NCBI RefSeq assembly: GCF_001282785.1
Contig: NZ_CVUA01000001.1
Coordinates: 186,001-250,000 of the forward strand
DNA length: 64,000 nt
From: Halolamina sediminis
GTDB taxonomy: Archaea > Halobacteriota > Halobacteria > Halobacteriales > Haloferacaceae
Direction of reading: 5' to 3'
The notes beneath the pieces were generated by a model. That model did no database searches, had not been told where the DNA came from, and saw only the letters and a list, made by a program, of their open reading frames with translations. Below, piece after piece: positions 35,717 through 44,424 of the stretch (its first letter is position 1; each line of letters starts with the position of its first letter). The position numbers and the translations under genes are program-made.

Positions 35717-36478
35717 ATGGCGGCTATCAACTGCCAAGGGTGTAACGCCACGATCGAGAGCCCGAGTTCGTTCTGCCCCGAGTGTGGTGGTGAGCTCGAG
35801 TACGACATCTGTCCGCAGTGTGAGAGCCCGCTCCCGGACGGAGCGGATCGTTGTGAGGAGTGTGGCCACGATATCGTGACGACTGCTGACGAGGACGTCG
35901 TCGCGGGCCCGTTCCGCGGGCCGGAAGTCGACGACGCCGACGAGGCGATCCGGGAGGCTGACGCCGACCTCCGAGGCATCGTCTCGGAGCTGTTACAGCG
36001 CGATCCCGACCTGATCCGGGCGTACGGCTACCACCTCAGCCTAGCAGAGCCGCCGTACGGCGTTCCGGAGGATGCGCCGAAGTCTCAGCAGCAACTGTAC
36101 GAGATTGTCGAGGGCTCCGGAATCAAGAAGAGCGTCTCCCGTCTCACCCGCGAGTTCAACGAGGACGCCGATACCGGTCCGGATGCCCCTTCCGAGGCGA
36201 ACGAGGAGTGGGTACGGGCCCAGATGGAGGAGCTTGTCGGATACGGCGCGATCGGGCGGTACGAGACGTCTTCGGAAACGAAGTACGGAGAACTGTCAGA
36301 GGTCCTGAGCGACACCCTCTCGATGAGTGCGAACACTCTCGAGGATATCGATGAGTGCGTTTCGGATACGGGGCTACCGCGGGACCTCGTCCTCTATCGT
36401 GTGCTCGACGCATCGATGAGCTATCTCGACCTCTCCGAGTACGGTGATATCGCCGCCGAAGCGGGTTCGGACGACTGA
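35717..36478 (+). CDS. Double zinc-ribbon protein with acidic helical C-terminal region
   Basis: A 253-residue protein. Four CxxC pairs (C6/C9, C20/C23, C32/C35, C46/C49) form two adjacent zinc ribbons, followed by an acidic linker and about 180 residues of mainly helical sequence with no recognised domain. Codon use is less GC-biased than in neighbours (many A/T third positions), hinting at acquisition or relaxed selection. AT-rich DNA (CTTTAGTTTCTTTACG) precedes the ATG. A two-hairpin element and a tRNA gene follow. Function is unknown. Confidence 0.75.
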   Translation: MAAINCQGCNATIESPSSFCPECGGELEYDICPQCESPLPDGADRCEECGHDIVTTADEDVVAGPFRGPEVDDADEAIREADADLRGIVSELLQRDPDLIRAYGYHLSLAEPPYGVPEDAPKSQQQLYEIVEGSGIKKSVSRLTREFNEDADTGPDAPSEANEEWVRAQMEELVGYGAIGRYETSSETKYGELSEVLSDTLSMSANTLEDIDECVSDTGLPRDLVLYRVLDASMSYLDLSEYGDIAAEAGSDD

Positions 36479-36508
36479 GGGGAGCGAACGACTCGCTTTG
36501 CTGTCGTC

Positions 36509-36555
36509 GCCGGTAAGCTCCGCCTGCCGGCTGCTCGTGGAATCTTCGATTCCAC
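36509..36555 (-). repeat. Two-hairpin triloop element, copy D (diverged)
   Basis: On the minus strand: GTGGAATC-GAA-GATTCCAC, the spacer GAGCA, GCCGGCAGGC-GGA-GCTTACCGGC (two mismatched pairs), then GACG. Order, triloops and the terminal GACG agree with copies A-C, but the stem sequences differ. Confidence 0.5.
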
Positions 36556-36572
36556 GGTGCTCAGCGGTCTCA

Positions 36573-36672
36573 CGGGCGCGGTGGGATTCGAACCCACGAC
36601 CACCGGATGGCTCCCCCCGCGGGACCACCGGGGTTAGAAGTCCGACGCTCTGTCCAGCTGAGCTACGCGCCC
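36573..36672 (-). tRNA. tRNA-Arg(UCU) with a 26-nt intron
   Basis: Mature form: acceptor GGGCGCG/CGCGCCC with G73, D-arm GCUC/GAGC, anticodon stem UCGGA/UCCGG, loop CUUCUAA with anticodon UCU, and T-arm GUGGG-UUCGAAU-CCCAC. CCA is not encoded. The intron occupies 36609-36634, between positions 37 and 38. A canonical bulge-helix-bulge forms: CUUC pairs with GGAG, the 3-nt bulges are UA|A and CC|A, and the inner helix is CCCC/GGGG. Confidence 0.92.
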
Positions 36673-36756
36673 TCACACGTCCATTACCCTCGGCGAGCAA
36701 AAGCGGCCGGGTTCGTCCCGTAGCCCTTAACCCCGCCAGCCGAGAACCCCGAGCCG

Positions 36757-37338
36757 ATGCGAATCATCGGCACCGTCGGGCTGCCGGGCAGCGGCAAGGG
36801 CGAAGCCGCCGCGGTCGCCCGGGAGGCGGGCATCCCGGTCGTGACGATGGGCGACGTGATCCGGGAAGAGACACGGCGGCGCGGGCTCGACCCGAGCGAA
36901 CACCACGGTGAGATCGCCCAGCAACTGCGCGAGGAGGAGGGCGAGACAGCCATCGCCGACCGCTGCATCCCGATGGTCCGGGAGGCCGCGGAGAGGCAGG
37001 ACGGCGAGTCGGTCGTGCTCGTCGACGGCCTGCGCTCGATGGCCGAAGTGGAGCGGTTCGTCGACGCTTTCGGCGAGGACTTCCTGCTGCTCTCCATCGA
37101 GGCCCCCTTCGACCTACGCGCCAAGCGGCTGGGCGATCGCGGCCGGGAGGCGACCGACCTCGACCGCGAGAAGCTCCGGGAGCGCGAGGAGCGCGAGCTC
37201 GGCTTCGGGATGGGCGAGGTGATCGACGACGCCGACCGCACGATCCACAACGACGACAGCCTCGAACGCTTCCGCGAGCAGGTCCGTGCGGTGCTCGAAC
37301 GCGGAACGACCGACGTCGACGACGGAGCCCACCAATGA
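36757..37338 (+). CDS. UPF0200-type P-loop kinase-like protein
   Basis: A 193-residue nucleoside-monophosphate-kinase-like ATPase: Walker A VGLPGSGKGEAA (about 7-18), VVTMGDVIREE, then VLVDGLRSMAEVE and a lid-like basic segment DRGREATDLDREKL. It resembles dephospho-CoA kinase-type proteins; the substrate is not established. Its stop overlaps the next gene (ATGA), a common archaeal pairing with UPF0201. Confidence 0.88.
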   Translation: MRIIGTVGLPGSGKGEAAAVAREAGIPVVTMGDVIREETRRRGLDPSEHHGEIAQQLREEEGETAIADRCIPMVREAAERQDGESVVLVDGLRSMAEVERFVDAFGEDFLLLSIEAPFDLRAKRLGDRGREATDLDREKLREREERELGFGMGEVIDDADRTIHNDDSLERFREQVRAVLERGTTDVDDGAHQ

Positions 37339-37751
37339 TCTACAGCATCGACGCCACGATCGAGGTCCCGGTACAGGCGACGGAGGTGGCCGATCGCGTC
37401 GAGGACGCCGTTTCCAACCTCTTCCCCGACGCGGAGTTCCGGCGCGAGCCCGACCGTTTCGTCGCCGAGAGCCACTCGCTCGACGCGTTCTCCGACGTGC
37501 TCCACGAACAGGAGATCCTCGACACCGCGCGCCGGGAGTTCTTCAACGGCCGCGACGACGAGGGGTTCGAGTTCTCCCTGAAGAAACAGCCCGCCTTCGA
37601 GGGCGTGGTCAACTTTGCGGTTGGGTCCGAGGACGAACTCGGCGACATCCACGTCCGCGTCGACGTGCGCGACCCCGACGTGGCGTCGTTCATCGACCAC
37701 GTCGCCCCGCCGACGGAGGAGGGACGCCCGGTCGATCCCGACGACCGCTGA
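37335..37751 (+). CDS. UPF0201-type RNA-binding-like protein
   Basis: A 138-residue protein with a ferredoxin-like fold pattern. It opens MIYSIDATIEVPVQATEVAD, has the conserved EQEILDTARREFF helix and ends acidic. Members of this family have an L5/L11-like RNA-binding fold, but function is unknown. It is translationally coupled to the UPF0200 kinase-like gene. Confidence 0.88.
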   Translation: MIYSIDATIEVPVQATEVADRVEDAVSNLFPDAEFRREPDRFVAESHSLDAFSDVLHEQEILDTARREFFNGRDDEGFEFSLKKQPAFEGVVNFAVGSEDELGDIHVRVDVRDPDVASFIDHVAPPTEEGRPVDPDDR

Positions 37752-37755
37752 GTCG

Positions 37756-38232
37756 ATGGCGTTCTCGGTCAGAGCCGGCGGACACGCCGGCCTGCTGCTC
37801 GCGGTGACCGGCGTCGCCGCCGTGCTCACCGGCCGCCCGTTCCTCTTTCCGAGCCTGGGCCCCTCCGCGTACCTGTTAGCGACGGCGCCCGACGCCGCAG
37901 TCAGCCGGCCGCGGAACGTCCTCGGCGGGCACGCGATCGGCGTCGTCGCCGGCCTGCTCGCGACGACCCTGCTCTCGCCGGGGGTGGTGGTTATCGACCC
38001 CCTTGCGCCCCTGTCGCCCGCAACGTTCCGACTCGCCGCCAGCGCAGTCGTCTCGGTCGCATTGACGACTGGGGGGATGCTCGCGACCGGCTCCGAGCAC
38101 GCGCCGGCGTGTGCGACGACGCTCATCGTCGCGCTCGGTCTGCTCTCGACGCCGACGGAGGGCGTCATCGTGCTCGCGTCGGTGCTGGTGCTGGTGGCCG
38201 CCGACGCGGTACTCCCGCACGCTACAGCGTGA
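37756..38232 (+). CDS. HPP family membrane protein
   Basis: A 158-residue protein with four TM helices and the HPP-family block LFPSLGPSAYLLATAP, plus TTGGMLATGSEHAPACATTLIVA. Some cyanobacterial and plant HPP proteins transport nitrite; activity here is unproven. It starts 4 bp after the UPF0201 gene, so it is likely the third gene of that operon. Its 3' end overlaps the convergent MgtE-like gene by 11 bp. Confidence 0.85.
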   Translation: MAFSVRAGGHAGLLLAVTGVAAVLTGRPFLFPSLGPSAYLLATAPDAAVSRPRNVLGGHAIGVVAGLLATTLLSPGVVVIDPLAPLSPATFRLAASAVVSVALTTGGMLATGSEHAPACATTLIVALGLLSTPTEGVIVLASVLVLVAADAVLPHATA

Positions 38233-38779
38233 GCTGGACGATCGCGAACAGCACCACCACGCCAAGCACGTCACAGCTGTTCGTGACGACGGGGAGCACC
38301 ACGTCGTCGGGGTCGAGCCGGTAGCGGTAGGCCACGTACGTCGCGCCGAGCGTGATCACGACCGCGAGCACAGCGAGTACGACGCCGCTGAGAAGCGAGA
38401 TCCAGACGACGGTGCCGACGGCCAGCCGCGCCCCGCCGAGTAGCGACTGCAGCCCCCACGCCCCCGCGCCGACGACGGGGAACAGCGTCACCGCGAGCGC
38501 GACGGTCGCGACCGCGTTGCCCGCCAGCGACTCGTCGGTCGCCGAGAACTCGAGCGTGCCGAGGTGGAACGCCGTCGAGAGCCGCGACGCGAGCACGCTG
38601 CCGAGGTTGCCCGCGGTGCCGATGGTCACTGGAACCAACACCAGCAGCGTCGGGTACCGGTAGAGCTCGGCCTCGAACGAGCCGAGCACCAGTCCAGAGC
38701 CGACCTCGACCATCGTCATCACGAGCAGCACGGGCAGCATCGCCCGCGTGATCGCTCGAACCGTCCAGTCGGTCGTCAC
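38222..38779 (-). CDS. MgtE-type membrane domain protein, half 2
   Basis: A 185-residue five-TM protein consisting only of the MgtE/SLC41 membrane domain (RYPTLLVLVPVTIGTAGNLG, DVVLPVVTNSCDVLGV). The cytosolic N and CBS domains that gate bacterial MgtE are absent. It is paired with a similar gene upstream (4-nt overlap at 38776-38779), suggesting a two-subunit divalent-cation transporter. Confidence 0.85.
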   Translation of the reverse strand: MTTDWTVRAITRAMLPVLLVMTMVEVGSGLVLGSFEAELYRYPTLLVLVPVTIGTAGNLGSVLASRLSTAFHLGTLEFSATDESLAGNAVATVALAVTLFPVVGAGAWGLQSLLGGARLAVGTVVWISLLSGVVLAVLAVVITLGATYVAYRYRLDPDDVVLPVVTNSCDVLGVVVLFAIVQLTL

Positions 38780-39357
38780 GCCCCACCCCCGAGTCCGAGA
38801 ACGACCCGCACCGCGAGCAGCAGGAACGCGACGCCGACCACGTCGCCCGTCGTCGTCACGACGGGACCGACCAGCGTGTCCGGGTCGCGCCCGCGGCGGT
38901 AGCCCGCGAACACGACGACGACCACGACCGCTGTCAGCACGACGCCGGAGAGCAGCCCCGCGACGAGGCTGACCGCCACGAGCGTCGTCACCGGCGCCAC
39001 TCGATCGCCCAGCGCTGTGAGGATCAGGAACACCGCGACGGCGGCGACGGCGCTCGCGAGGAGCCCGTTCGCGAGCGCGGCCGCCATCGCACCGCGAAGC
39101 CGTCGGTTGCCGAGGTCGACCCGGGGCTCGACTAACCCCTGGTGGAGCCCGGTCGAGAGCCGCGCGCCGAGGCTGCCGTAGACGTTCCCCCGCGTCGCGA
39201 GCAGCGCCGGCACGAGCACCAACAGCCCGGGGACCGCCCGGAGTTCGGCCTGCATCCCGCCGAGCACGACGCCCGCGAGCAGGCCGCCGACGACGCTCGC
39301 CCCCAACGCGGGCAGCGCCGACTCGTACGCCTCCCGGGCGACGGCGAGGACGCTCAT
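38776..39357 (-). CDS. MgtE-type membrane domain protein, half 1
   Basis: A 193-residue paralogue of the downstream gene: five TM helices with LLVLVPALLATRGNVYGSLG and TLVGPVVTTTGDVVGVAF, the MgtE/SLC41 repeat signature, without CBS domains. It probably forms a heteromer with the next gene for Mg2+ or another divalent cation. It overlaps neither MFS gene nor promoter; 43 bp separate it from the MFS 3' end. Confidence 0.85.
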   Translation of the reverse strand: MSVLAVAREAYESALPALGASVVGGLLAGVVLGGMQAELRAVPGLLVLVPALLATRGNVYGSLGARLSTGLHQGLVEPRVDLGNRRLRGAMAAALANGLLASAVAAVAVFLILTALGDRVAPVTTLVAVSLVAGLLSGVVLTAVVVVVVFAGYRRGRDPDTLVGPVVTTTGDVVGVAFLLLAVRVVLGLGGGA

Positions 39358-39400
39358 CGACTGTGGCGTCGGCGCCGCCGGTGAAAAAGCCCCGAGCCGG

Positions 39401-40639
39401 CTACCTCTCGCGGCTCAACAGCGCGATCAGCCCCAGCAGCGCGAGCGCGACCACGAGCGACCCGCCGAGCGCCGCGAACGCGGCGTCGTACCCGCGCGTG
39501 TCGATCAGGAAGCCGGTCACGCCCGGCGCGATCGCGCCGGCGGTCATCAGCACCGTCCGCACGACCCCCAGCCCGCCGCCGGCGGCGTCGTCGGGCAGCA
39601 GCGACATCAGGTACGCGCTCCGCACCGGGCGGAAGCCGTGGGCGCCGACCCCGAACAGGACGACGGCGGCGCCGACGGCGGCGACGCCACGGACCGAGAG
39701 CAGTAGCGCCGCGCCGGCGACGGCGGCGACGACGGTGACGAACAGCATCGGCAGCCGGCCCACGCGGTCGGTGAGCTCGCCCGTCCCCAACTGGACCAGC
39801 GCGACGACGAACAGCGCGGCGTAGATCGTGTTGCCGACGGCGCGTCCCAGCCCCGCCCCTGCGTCCGCGGCGAGGTAGCTCGGCAGGAACGCCACAACCC
39901 CGTTGTAGCCGAACGCGAACGCGACGGTGACGCCGACGAACAGCGCCACGCGTGGCGCCCGCAGCAGCCCGAGATAGCCCAGCAGCGAGCCGTCGATCCC
40001 GCCGTCGTTGTCGACGGCGCCGCGCCCCGCCAGATGTCGCGGCGTCTGCCGGACGAACAGCACGGTCAGCGCGGCGACGACGAGCCCGCTCGCGAGGAAC
40101 AGCCCGCGCCAGCCCGGCAGCGCGTAGGTGACCGCCAGCGGCGCCGCGACGCCGCCGAAGGCCGCAACGGTGTCGAGTACGCCCAGCGCCCGCCCCGTCC
40201 GCTGCTCGTGGACCGTCGCGAGCAGGCGGACGGCGACGGTCTTGTGCGCGCCCGTCCCGACGCCGATCAGGAGCATCCCGCCGACGACGCCGAGGAACTC
40301 CCCCGGCACGGTCGATGCCGGGCCGACCGGCACCGGGAGGTCGGGCACCGGGAAGGGGACGACGAGCGCGAGCGAGCCGAGGGCGGCGACGACGGCGCCG
40401 GCGGCGATCACCCGGACCGGCCCCCGGCGGTCGGCGACGACGCCCGAGGGGAACTGCATCAGCGCGTACACCGTCATCAGCGCGGAGAACGCCAGCCCGG
40501 TCGCGGTGTTGGAGACGCCGAAGGCGACCTGGAACGGGTCGAACAGCGGCGGGAACAGGTAGCGAACGAACTTCGCCATGAACCACAGCAGCGTGGTGAG
40601 AACCAGCGCGTCGTAGCGCGCGAGGCGGCGAAGCTCCAT
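39401..40639 (-). CDS. Major facilitator superfamily transporter
   Basis: A 412-residue, 12-TM permease. The loop 2-3 signature appears as GVVADRRGPVRV and its second-half echo as GELTDRVGRLPM. It starts MELRRLARYDALVL. Substrate is unknown, possibly drugs or a small organic molecule. Same strand as the downstream MgtE-like pair. Confidence 0.88.
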   Translation of the reverse strand: MELRRLARYDALVLTTLLWFMAKFVRYLFPPLFDPFQVAFGVSNTATGLAFSALMTVYALMQFPSGVVADRRGPVRVIAAGAVVAALGSLALVVPFPVPDLPVPVGPASTVPGEFLGVVGGMLLIGVGTGAHKTVAVRLLATVHEQRTGRALGVLDTVAAFGGVAAPLAVTYALPGWRGLFLASGLVVAALTVLFVRQTPRHLAGRGAVDNDGGIDGSLLGYLGLLRAPRVALFVGVTVAFAFGYNGVVAFLPSYLAADAGAGLGRAVGNTIYAALFVVALVQLGTGELTDRVGRLPMLFVTVVAAVAGAALLLSVRGVAAVGAAVVLFGVGAHGFRPVRSAYLMSLLPDDAAGGGLGVVRTVLMTAGAIAPGVTGFLIDTRGYDAAFAALGGSLVVALALLGLIALLSRER

Positions 40640-40692
40640 CGGCGCGGGCTACCCCGGCCGCGGGCAAAAAGCGCGCGGATGCGGCGAACGCC

Positions 40693-41151
40693 TCAGATCG
40701 GCGGCCGGTCCCAGCAGTCCGGACACCGGAACCCCGACTGCTCGTCGCGGCCCTCGCGGGTCACGACCCGCCGCACCGACGTTTCGGCGCCACACTCGCC
40801 ACAGCGAACCGTCCGCGCGGGCACGTAGCGTTCGGGCACCCACGCCGGCGGCGAGTTCGCGTCGTCGCCCGGCGAGAGCAGCCACTTCGGCACCGCCGGC
40901 CTGTCGCCGAGCATCACCTTCCCCATCAGTTCCAGCCCGCGCCGCGTCACCTCGATCGCGCCGCTGCGGGAGCCGGTGTAGCTGAGAACGTACCGGTCGT
41001 CGCCGCGTTCGAGTATCCGGACGTGGGTGACGCCGTCGCGGAACTCGGCGCTCCGCGTTCGGTTGTAGCCGAGTTCGGCGATCCGTTCGCCGGCCCGCGG
41101 CCGGGGCTGGTCGAACGCATCGAGCACCTCCTCCTCCGGAACGCCGAGCAC
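40693..41151 (-). CDS. Zinc-ribbon protein of unknown function
   Basis: A 152-residue protein starting at GTG 41151 (MLGVPEEEVLDAF), directly after an in-frame TAA. The N-terminal part is alpha/beta (YVLSYTGSRSGAIEVTRRGL). The C-terminus has a zinc ribbon with CGEC and CPDC. It lies 47 bp downstream of srp54 on the same strand. No family function is recognised. Confidence 0.7.
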   Translation of the reverse strand: MLGVPEEEVLDAFDQPRPRAGERIAELGYNRTRSAEFRDGVTHVRILERGDDRYVLSYTGSRSGAIEVTRRGLELMGKVMLGDRPAVPKWLLSPGDDANSPPAWVPERYVPARTVRCGECGAETSVRRVVTREGRDEQSGFRCPDCWDRPPI

Positions 41152-41198
41152 GTCCGACAGTTACTGAGCGGGAAAAAGAATCTACCGCCGACTCCCGT

Positions 41199-42587
41199 TT
41201 ATCCGAACGGCCCCATGCCGCCGAGGCCACCGCCGCCGCCGTCGCCGCCCTGCATCTTCTTCATCATCCGCTGCATGTCGCCGTCGCCCATCCCCTGGAA
41301 CTGGTTCAGGGTCTTGTCCATCATCTTGTGCTGCTGGAGCAACTCCTGCACCGTCTCCTCGTCGGTGCCCGAGCCGCGGGCGATGCGCTTGACCTGCTGG
41401 GCGCCGATGGATCGGGGGTCTTCGAGCTCCTCGTCGGTCATCGAGTCCATGATGACCTCGAAGTTGCGCATCCGGTCCTGGGTCACGTCCATCGCGTCGT
41501 CGGGGAGCTGGTCCATCATCCCGCCGCCCATCCCGGGGATCATGTCCATCACCTGATCGAGCGGCCCCATCTTGTTCATCGCGTCCATCTGGCGCTGCAT
41601 GTCCTTCAGAGTGAAACTCCCCTCCAGCATGTCCTCGGGCTCCCAGTCTTCGTCCTCGTCGCCGGTCTCCTCCATCGCGCGTTCGACGCGCTCGGAGAGC
41701 TGCTTGAGGTCGCCCATCCCGAGCAGCCGGGAGATGAAGCCGTCGGGCTCGAAGCGCTCGATGTCCTGGACGGTCTCGCCGGTACCGAGGAACGCGATCG
41801 AGGAGTCGGTCTCGTTGACCGCGGTCAGCGCACCCCCACCTTTGGCGGTCCCGTCGAGCTTCGTGATCGTCACGCCGTCGACGCCGATGGCGTCGTCGAA
41901 CTCCCGGGCCTGCTCCTTGGCGCCCTGCCCGATGGCGGCGTCGAGCACCAGGAGGTTCCGGTCGGGGTCGACCTCACGTTCGATCTCCTCGATCTCGTCG
42001 ATGAGCTCGGACTCCAGTGCGTGTCGGCCCGCGGTGTCGACGATGTGGACGTCGGCGTCGCTGGTGGCTTCGAGCCCGTCGCGGGCGATCTTCACGGGGT
42101 CCTCGGCGTCGGGGTCGCCGTAGAACGCCACCTCCGCGTTCTCGGCCATCTGCTTGGCCTGCTGGTAGGAGCCGGGCCGGAACGTGTCGGTCTGGATGAC
42201 CGCCGGGCGGAGCCCCTTCTTCGAGAACCACCACGCGATCTTGGCGGCGGTCGTCGTCTTCCCCGACCCCTGCAGCCCCGAGAGCATGATCGTCTGGGAC
42301 TCCAGCGGGATCTCCGTGGAGTCGCCGACGACCTCGACCATCTCCTCGTAGACGATCTTGAGGATGTGGTCGCGTGCGGAGGTGCCGCCGGGGGGCTCCT
42401 CGTTGAGCGCGCGCTCCTCGATGTTCGAGGAGAGATCCATCACCAGGTCGACCTCGACGTCGGCCTGCAGCAGCGAGCGCTGGATCTCCTTCACGATCTC
42501 CTGGACGTCCTCCTCGTCCAGGCGGGACTTCCCACGGAGCGTGTCCATCGTGCTCCGGAGGGAGCTCCCGAGATTGTCGAGTACCAT
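41199..42587 (-). CDS. srp54: Signal recognition particle 54 kDa protein
   Basis: A 462-residue GTPase that binds signal sequences and 7S RNA. N domain (about 1-90), G domain with P-loop GLQGSGKT (104-111), DTAGRHALE and [10 protein letters not shown], then the methionine-rich M domain (about 320-440) and a Gly-rich tail. It works with FtsY, encoded nearby at 44.4 kb, in co-translational targeting to the membrane. Confidence 0.97.
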   Translation of the reverse strand: MVLDNLGSSLRSTMDTLRGKSRLDEEDVQEIVKEIQRSLLQADVEVDLVMDLSSNIEERALNEEPPGGTSARDHILKIVYEEMVEVVGDSTEIPLESQTIMLSGLQGSGKTTTAAKIAWWFSKKGLRPAVIQTDTFRPGSYQQAKQMAENAEVAFYGDPDAEDPVKIARDGLEATSDADVHIVDTAGRHALESELIDEIEEIEREVDPDRNLLVLDAAIGQGAKEQAREFDDAIGVDGVTITKLDGTAKGGGALTAVNETDSSIAFLGTGETVQDIERFEPDGFISRLLGMGDLKQLSERVERAMEETGDEDEDWEPEDMLEGSFTLKDMQRQMDAMNKMGPLDQVMDMIPGMGGGMMDQLPDDAMDVTQDRMRNFEVIMDSMTDEELEDPRSIGAQQVKRIARGSGTDEETVQELLQQHKMMDKTLNQFQGMGDGDMQRMMKKMQGGDGGGGGLGGMGPFG

Positions 42588-42653
42588 CTTACCCCACTGT
42601 TGACGGCCGACCCATAAACGCTTGTCCGTCGTGGGCAGGTGGAGCCGGCAGCG

Positions 42654-43175
42654 TCACTCGCTCGCGAGCGTCCACACGTCCGCGTCCCCGCCCGTTCGCG
42701 TGTCCCGCTCGCCGACGCCCTCGATCACCTCCCGTGCGAACGCCGTGGCCTCGTCGAGATCGCCCGGCACACCGGCCTCCAGCCGGCCGAACGCCAGCTC
42801 CGCGCCCGTCCCGAGCGCGACCGGCGAGTCGTCGATGACGCTCCCGTCGGCGTACACCGCCCGGACTTGCACACGACCCTCGCCGTCCCGCGCGGCGACG
42901 GCGGCGTCGGTGCCCACGTCACGGGCCACTTCGGTCGCCAGTCGCGTGAACGCCTCGATATCGGGGTTCTCACTGCGGTCGGTTTCGTACGCCCGCCGTT
43001 TCCCGTCGAGTTCTCGCCGGAACTGGTCGGGGTCGGCGACGGCCGCCGCGCCGCAGTCGCCGAACTCGGCGAGACGGTCGGCGCGCTTGCTGCTGACGGT
43101 ATCGTTGTCGACGACCAGTCGGTCGGCGGCGAGCACGGCGCCTCTCCCGGTCTCGAACGCGACGACGGTGGGCAT
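42654..43175 (-). CDS. Proteasome-like Ntn-hydrolase fold protein, probably inactive
   Basis: A 173-residue protein starting MPTVVAFETGRGAVLAADRL, matching the first strands of proteasome beta-type subunits (TTxVG...AVLAADRR). There is no clear propeptide-Gly-Thr cleavage site, and the lysine that completes the catalytic set appears replaced (SSKRADRL). It ends DVWTLASE. It may be a regulatory or evolutionary derivative. It sits between srp54 and a divergent lipoprotein gene. Confidence 0.65.
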   Translation of the reverse strand: MPTVVAFETGRGAVLAADRLVVDNDTVSSKRADRLAEFGDCGAAAVADPDQFRRELDGKRRAYETDRSENPDIEAFTRLATEVARDVGTDAAVAARDGEGRVQVRAVYADGSVIDDSPVALGTGAELAFGRLEAGVPGDLDEATAFAREVIEGVGERDTRTGGDADVWTLASE

Positions 43176-43253
43176 GGGTCGGGGTTGGGCGCCCCGACGG
43201 AAAACCGTCCCGCGCCGGAGCGGCCAAGTGCGTCCGCGGCCTACCCCGGACGA

Positions 43254-44414
43254 ATGCCCTCCCGACGCGATCTGCTCGCGACGCTCGGTGCTGGTGCAGT
43301 CGTCGGCGTCGCCGGCTGTACCGGCCGTCGTTGCTCGCCAGTCGCCCCTGTCGGGATCGATTGGCCCCAGCCCGGCGGCGGCGCCGGAAACAGGGCCGCG
43401 GTCCCGGACCACTCGCTTCCGGCACGCGTCGGCGAGCGCTGGCGTGTCTCGATCGCCCCCGAGGACCCTGGCCTCCTCGCGTTCGCGGGTGGCGTCGTGG
43501 TCGACGGCCGGGTCGTCACCGCCGGCCGCACACGCGACGGCGGCTTCCACGGGTCTGTCGGTCTCCGCGACGGCGATCCCGGGACCTGGTACGTCACGAA
43601 CCGGACGATCGCGGCCCCGCCCGTCGTGGTCGACGGCGGCACGGTACTCGTCCACCAGACCGACACGGGATCGACACTCCATCTCTCTGACGACGGCGTC
43701 GAGGGGTGGACCCAACCCCTCGACGGCTCGGGTCCACCCACCCCTCGGGCCGTCGACGGAACGCTTCTCTGTGGCGACGCCGGCGGGCTCCTGTCCATCG
43801 ACGCCGGCCCCGGCGAGCGCCGCTGGCATCGGGAGTTCGGCGACGAACGCGAGGGTGGTGCGGTCACGTTCTCGCCGGTCGCCGACGACCGCCGGGTCTA
43901 CGTCACCGTGACCAGTTCGAGCGACCGCGGGATCTACGCGCTGAACCGACGCGACGGCGAGACCGAGTGGCTGGTCGAGGGGCCGCGCGCGTCCCGTGCA
44001 CCGGTACGCGTCGGCTCACTCCTGCTCGTTCCGACCGAGTACGAACTGCTGGCGTTCGACGCGACGACCGGGGATCGAGAGTGGTCCACGCCGACACCCG
44101 CGAACCGCCGCACCTTCCGCTCGCCCGCGGGAACTGAGTCCGGACTCGTCGTCTCCGACGGCACGGTGCTTCACCGTCTCGACCCCGGGACGGGCGAACT
44201 CGGCTGGTCGGTCGACGCCGAGACCGTCGGGCGGCCGATCGTCGTCGGCGACAGCGTGGTCGTTTCAGCCGACGGCGCCGTCGTGGCGTTCGAACTCGAC
44301 GACGGGAGCGAGCGCTGGCGACTCGATCGAACCTCGCTGGTCGCACCGCTCGCGAACGGTGTGGTGGTGCGCCGCGAGGACGAGCTGATCGCGTGTACCG
44401 CCTGCGAGAACTAG
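43254..44414 (+). CDS. Tat-exported PQQ-type beta-propeller lipoprotein
   Basis: A 386-residue protein. The N-terminus MPSRRDLLATLGAGAVVGVA carries a twin-arginine motif and a lipobox ending in Cys22 (VAGC). The rest is a repeated propeller with blades such as LFAFDATTGDREW-type motifs (ALNRRDGETEW, AFDATTGDREW, RLDPGTGELGW, AFELDDGSERW). It is probably a surface-anchored scaffold or binding protein like BamB-type folds. It is divergent from the Ntn-like gene and convergent with ftsY. Ligand unknown. Confidence 0.82.
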   Translation: MPSRRDLLATLGAGAVVGVAGCTGRRCSPVAPVGIDWPQPGGGAGNRAAVPDHSLPARVGERWRVSIAPEDPGLLAFAGGVVVDGRVVTAGRTRDGGFHGSVGLRDGDPGTWYVTNRTIAAPPVVVDGGTVLVHQTDTGSTLHLSDDGVEGWTQPLDGSGPPTPRAVDGTLLCGDAGGLLSIDAGPGERRWHREFGDEREGGAVTFSPVADDRRVYVTVTSSSDRGIYALNRRDGETEWLVEGPRASRAPVRVGSLLLVPTEYELLAFDATTGDREWSTPTPANRRTFRSPAGTESGLVVSDGTVLHRLDPGTGELGWSVDAETVGRPIVVGDSVVVSADGAVVAFELDDGSERWRLDRTSLVAPLANGVVVRREDELIACTACEN

Positions 44415-44424
44415 ATCGGGGGCG

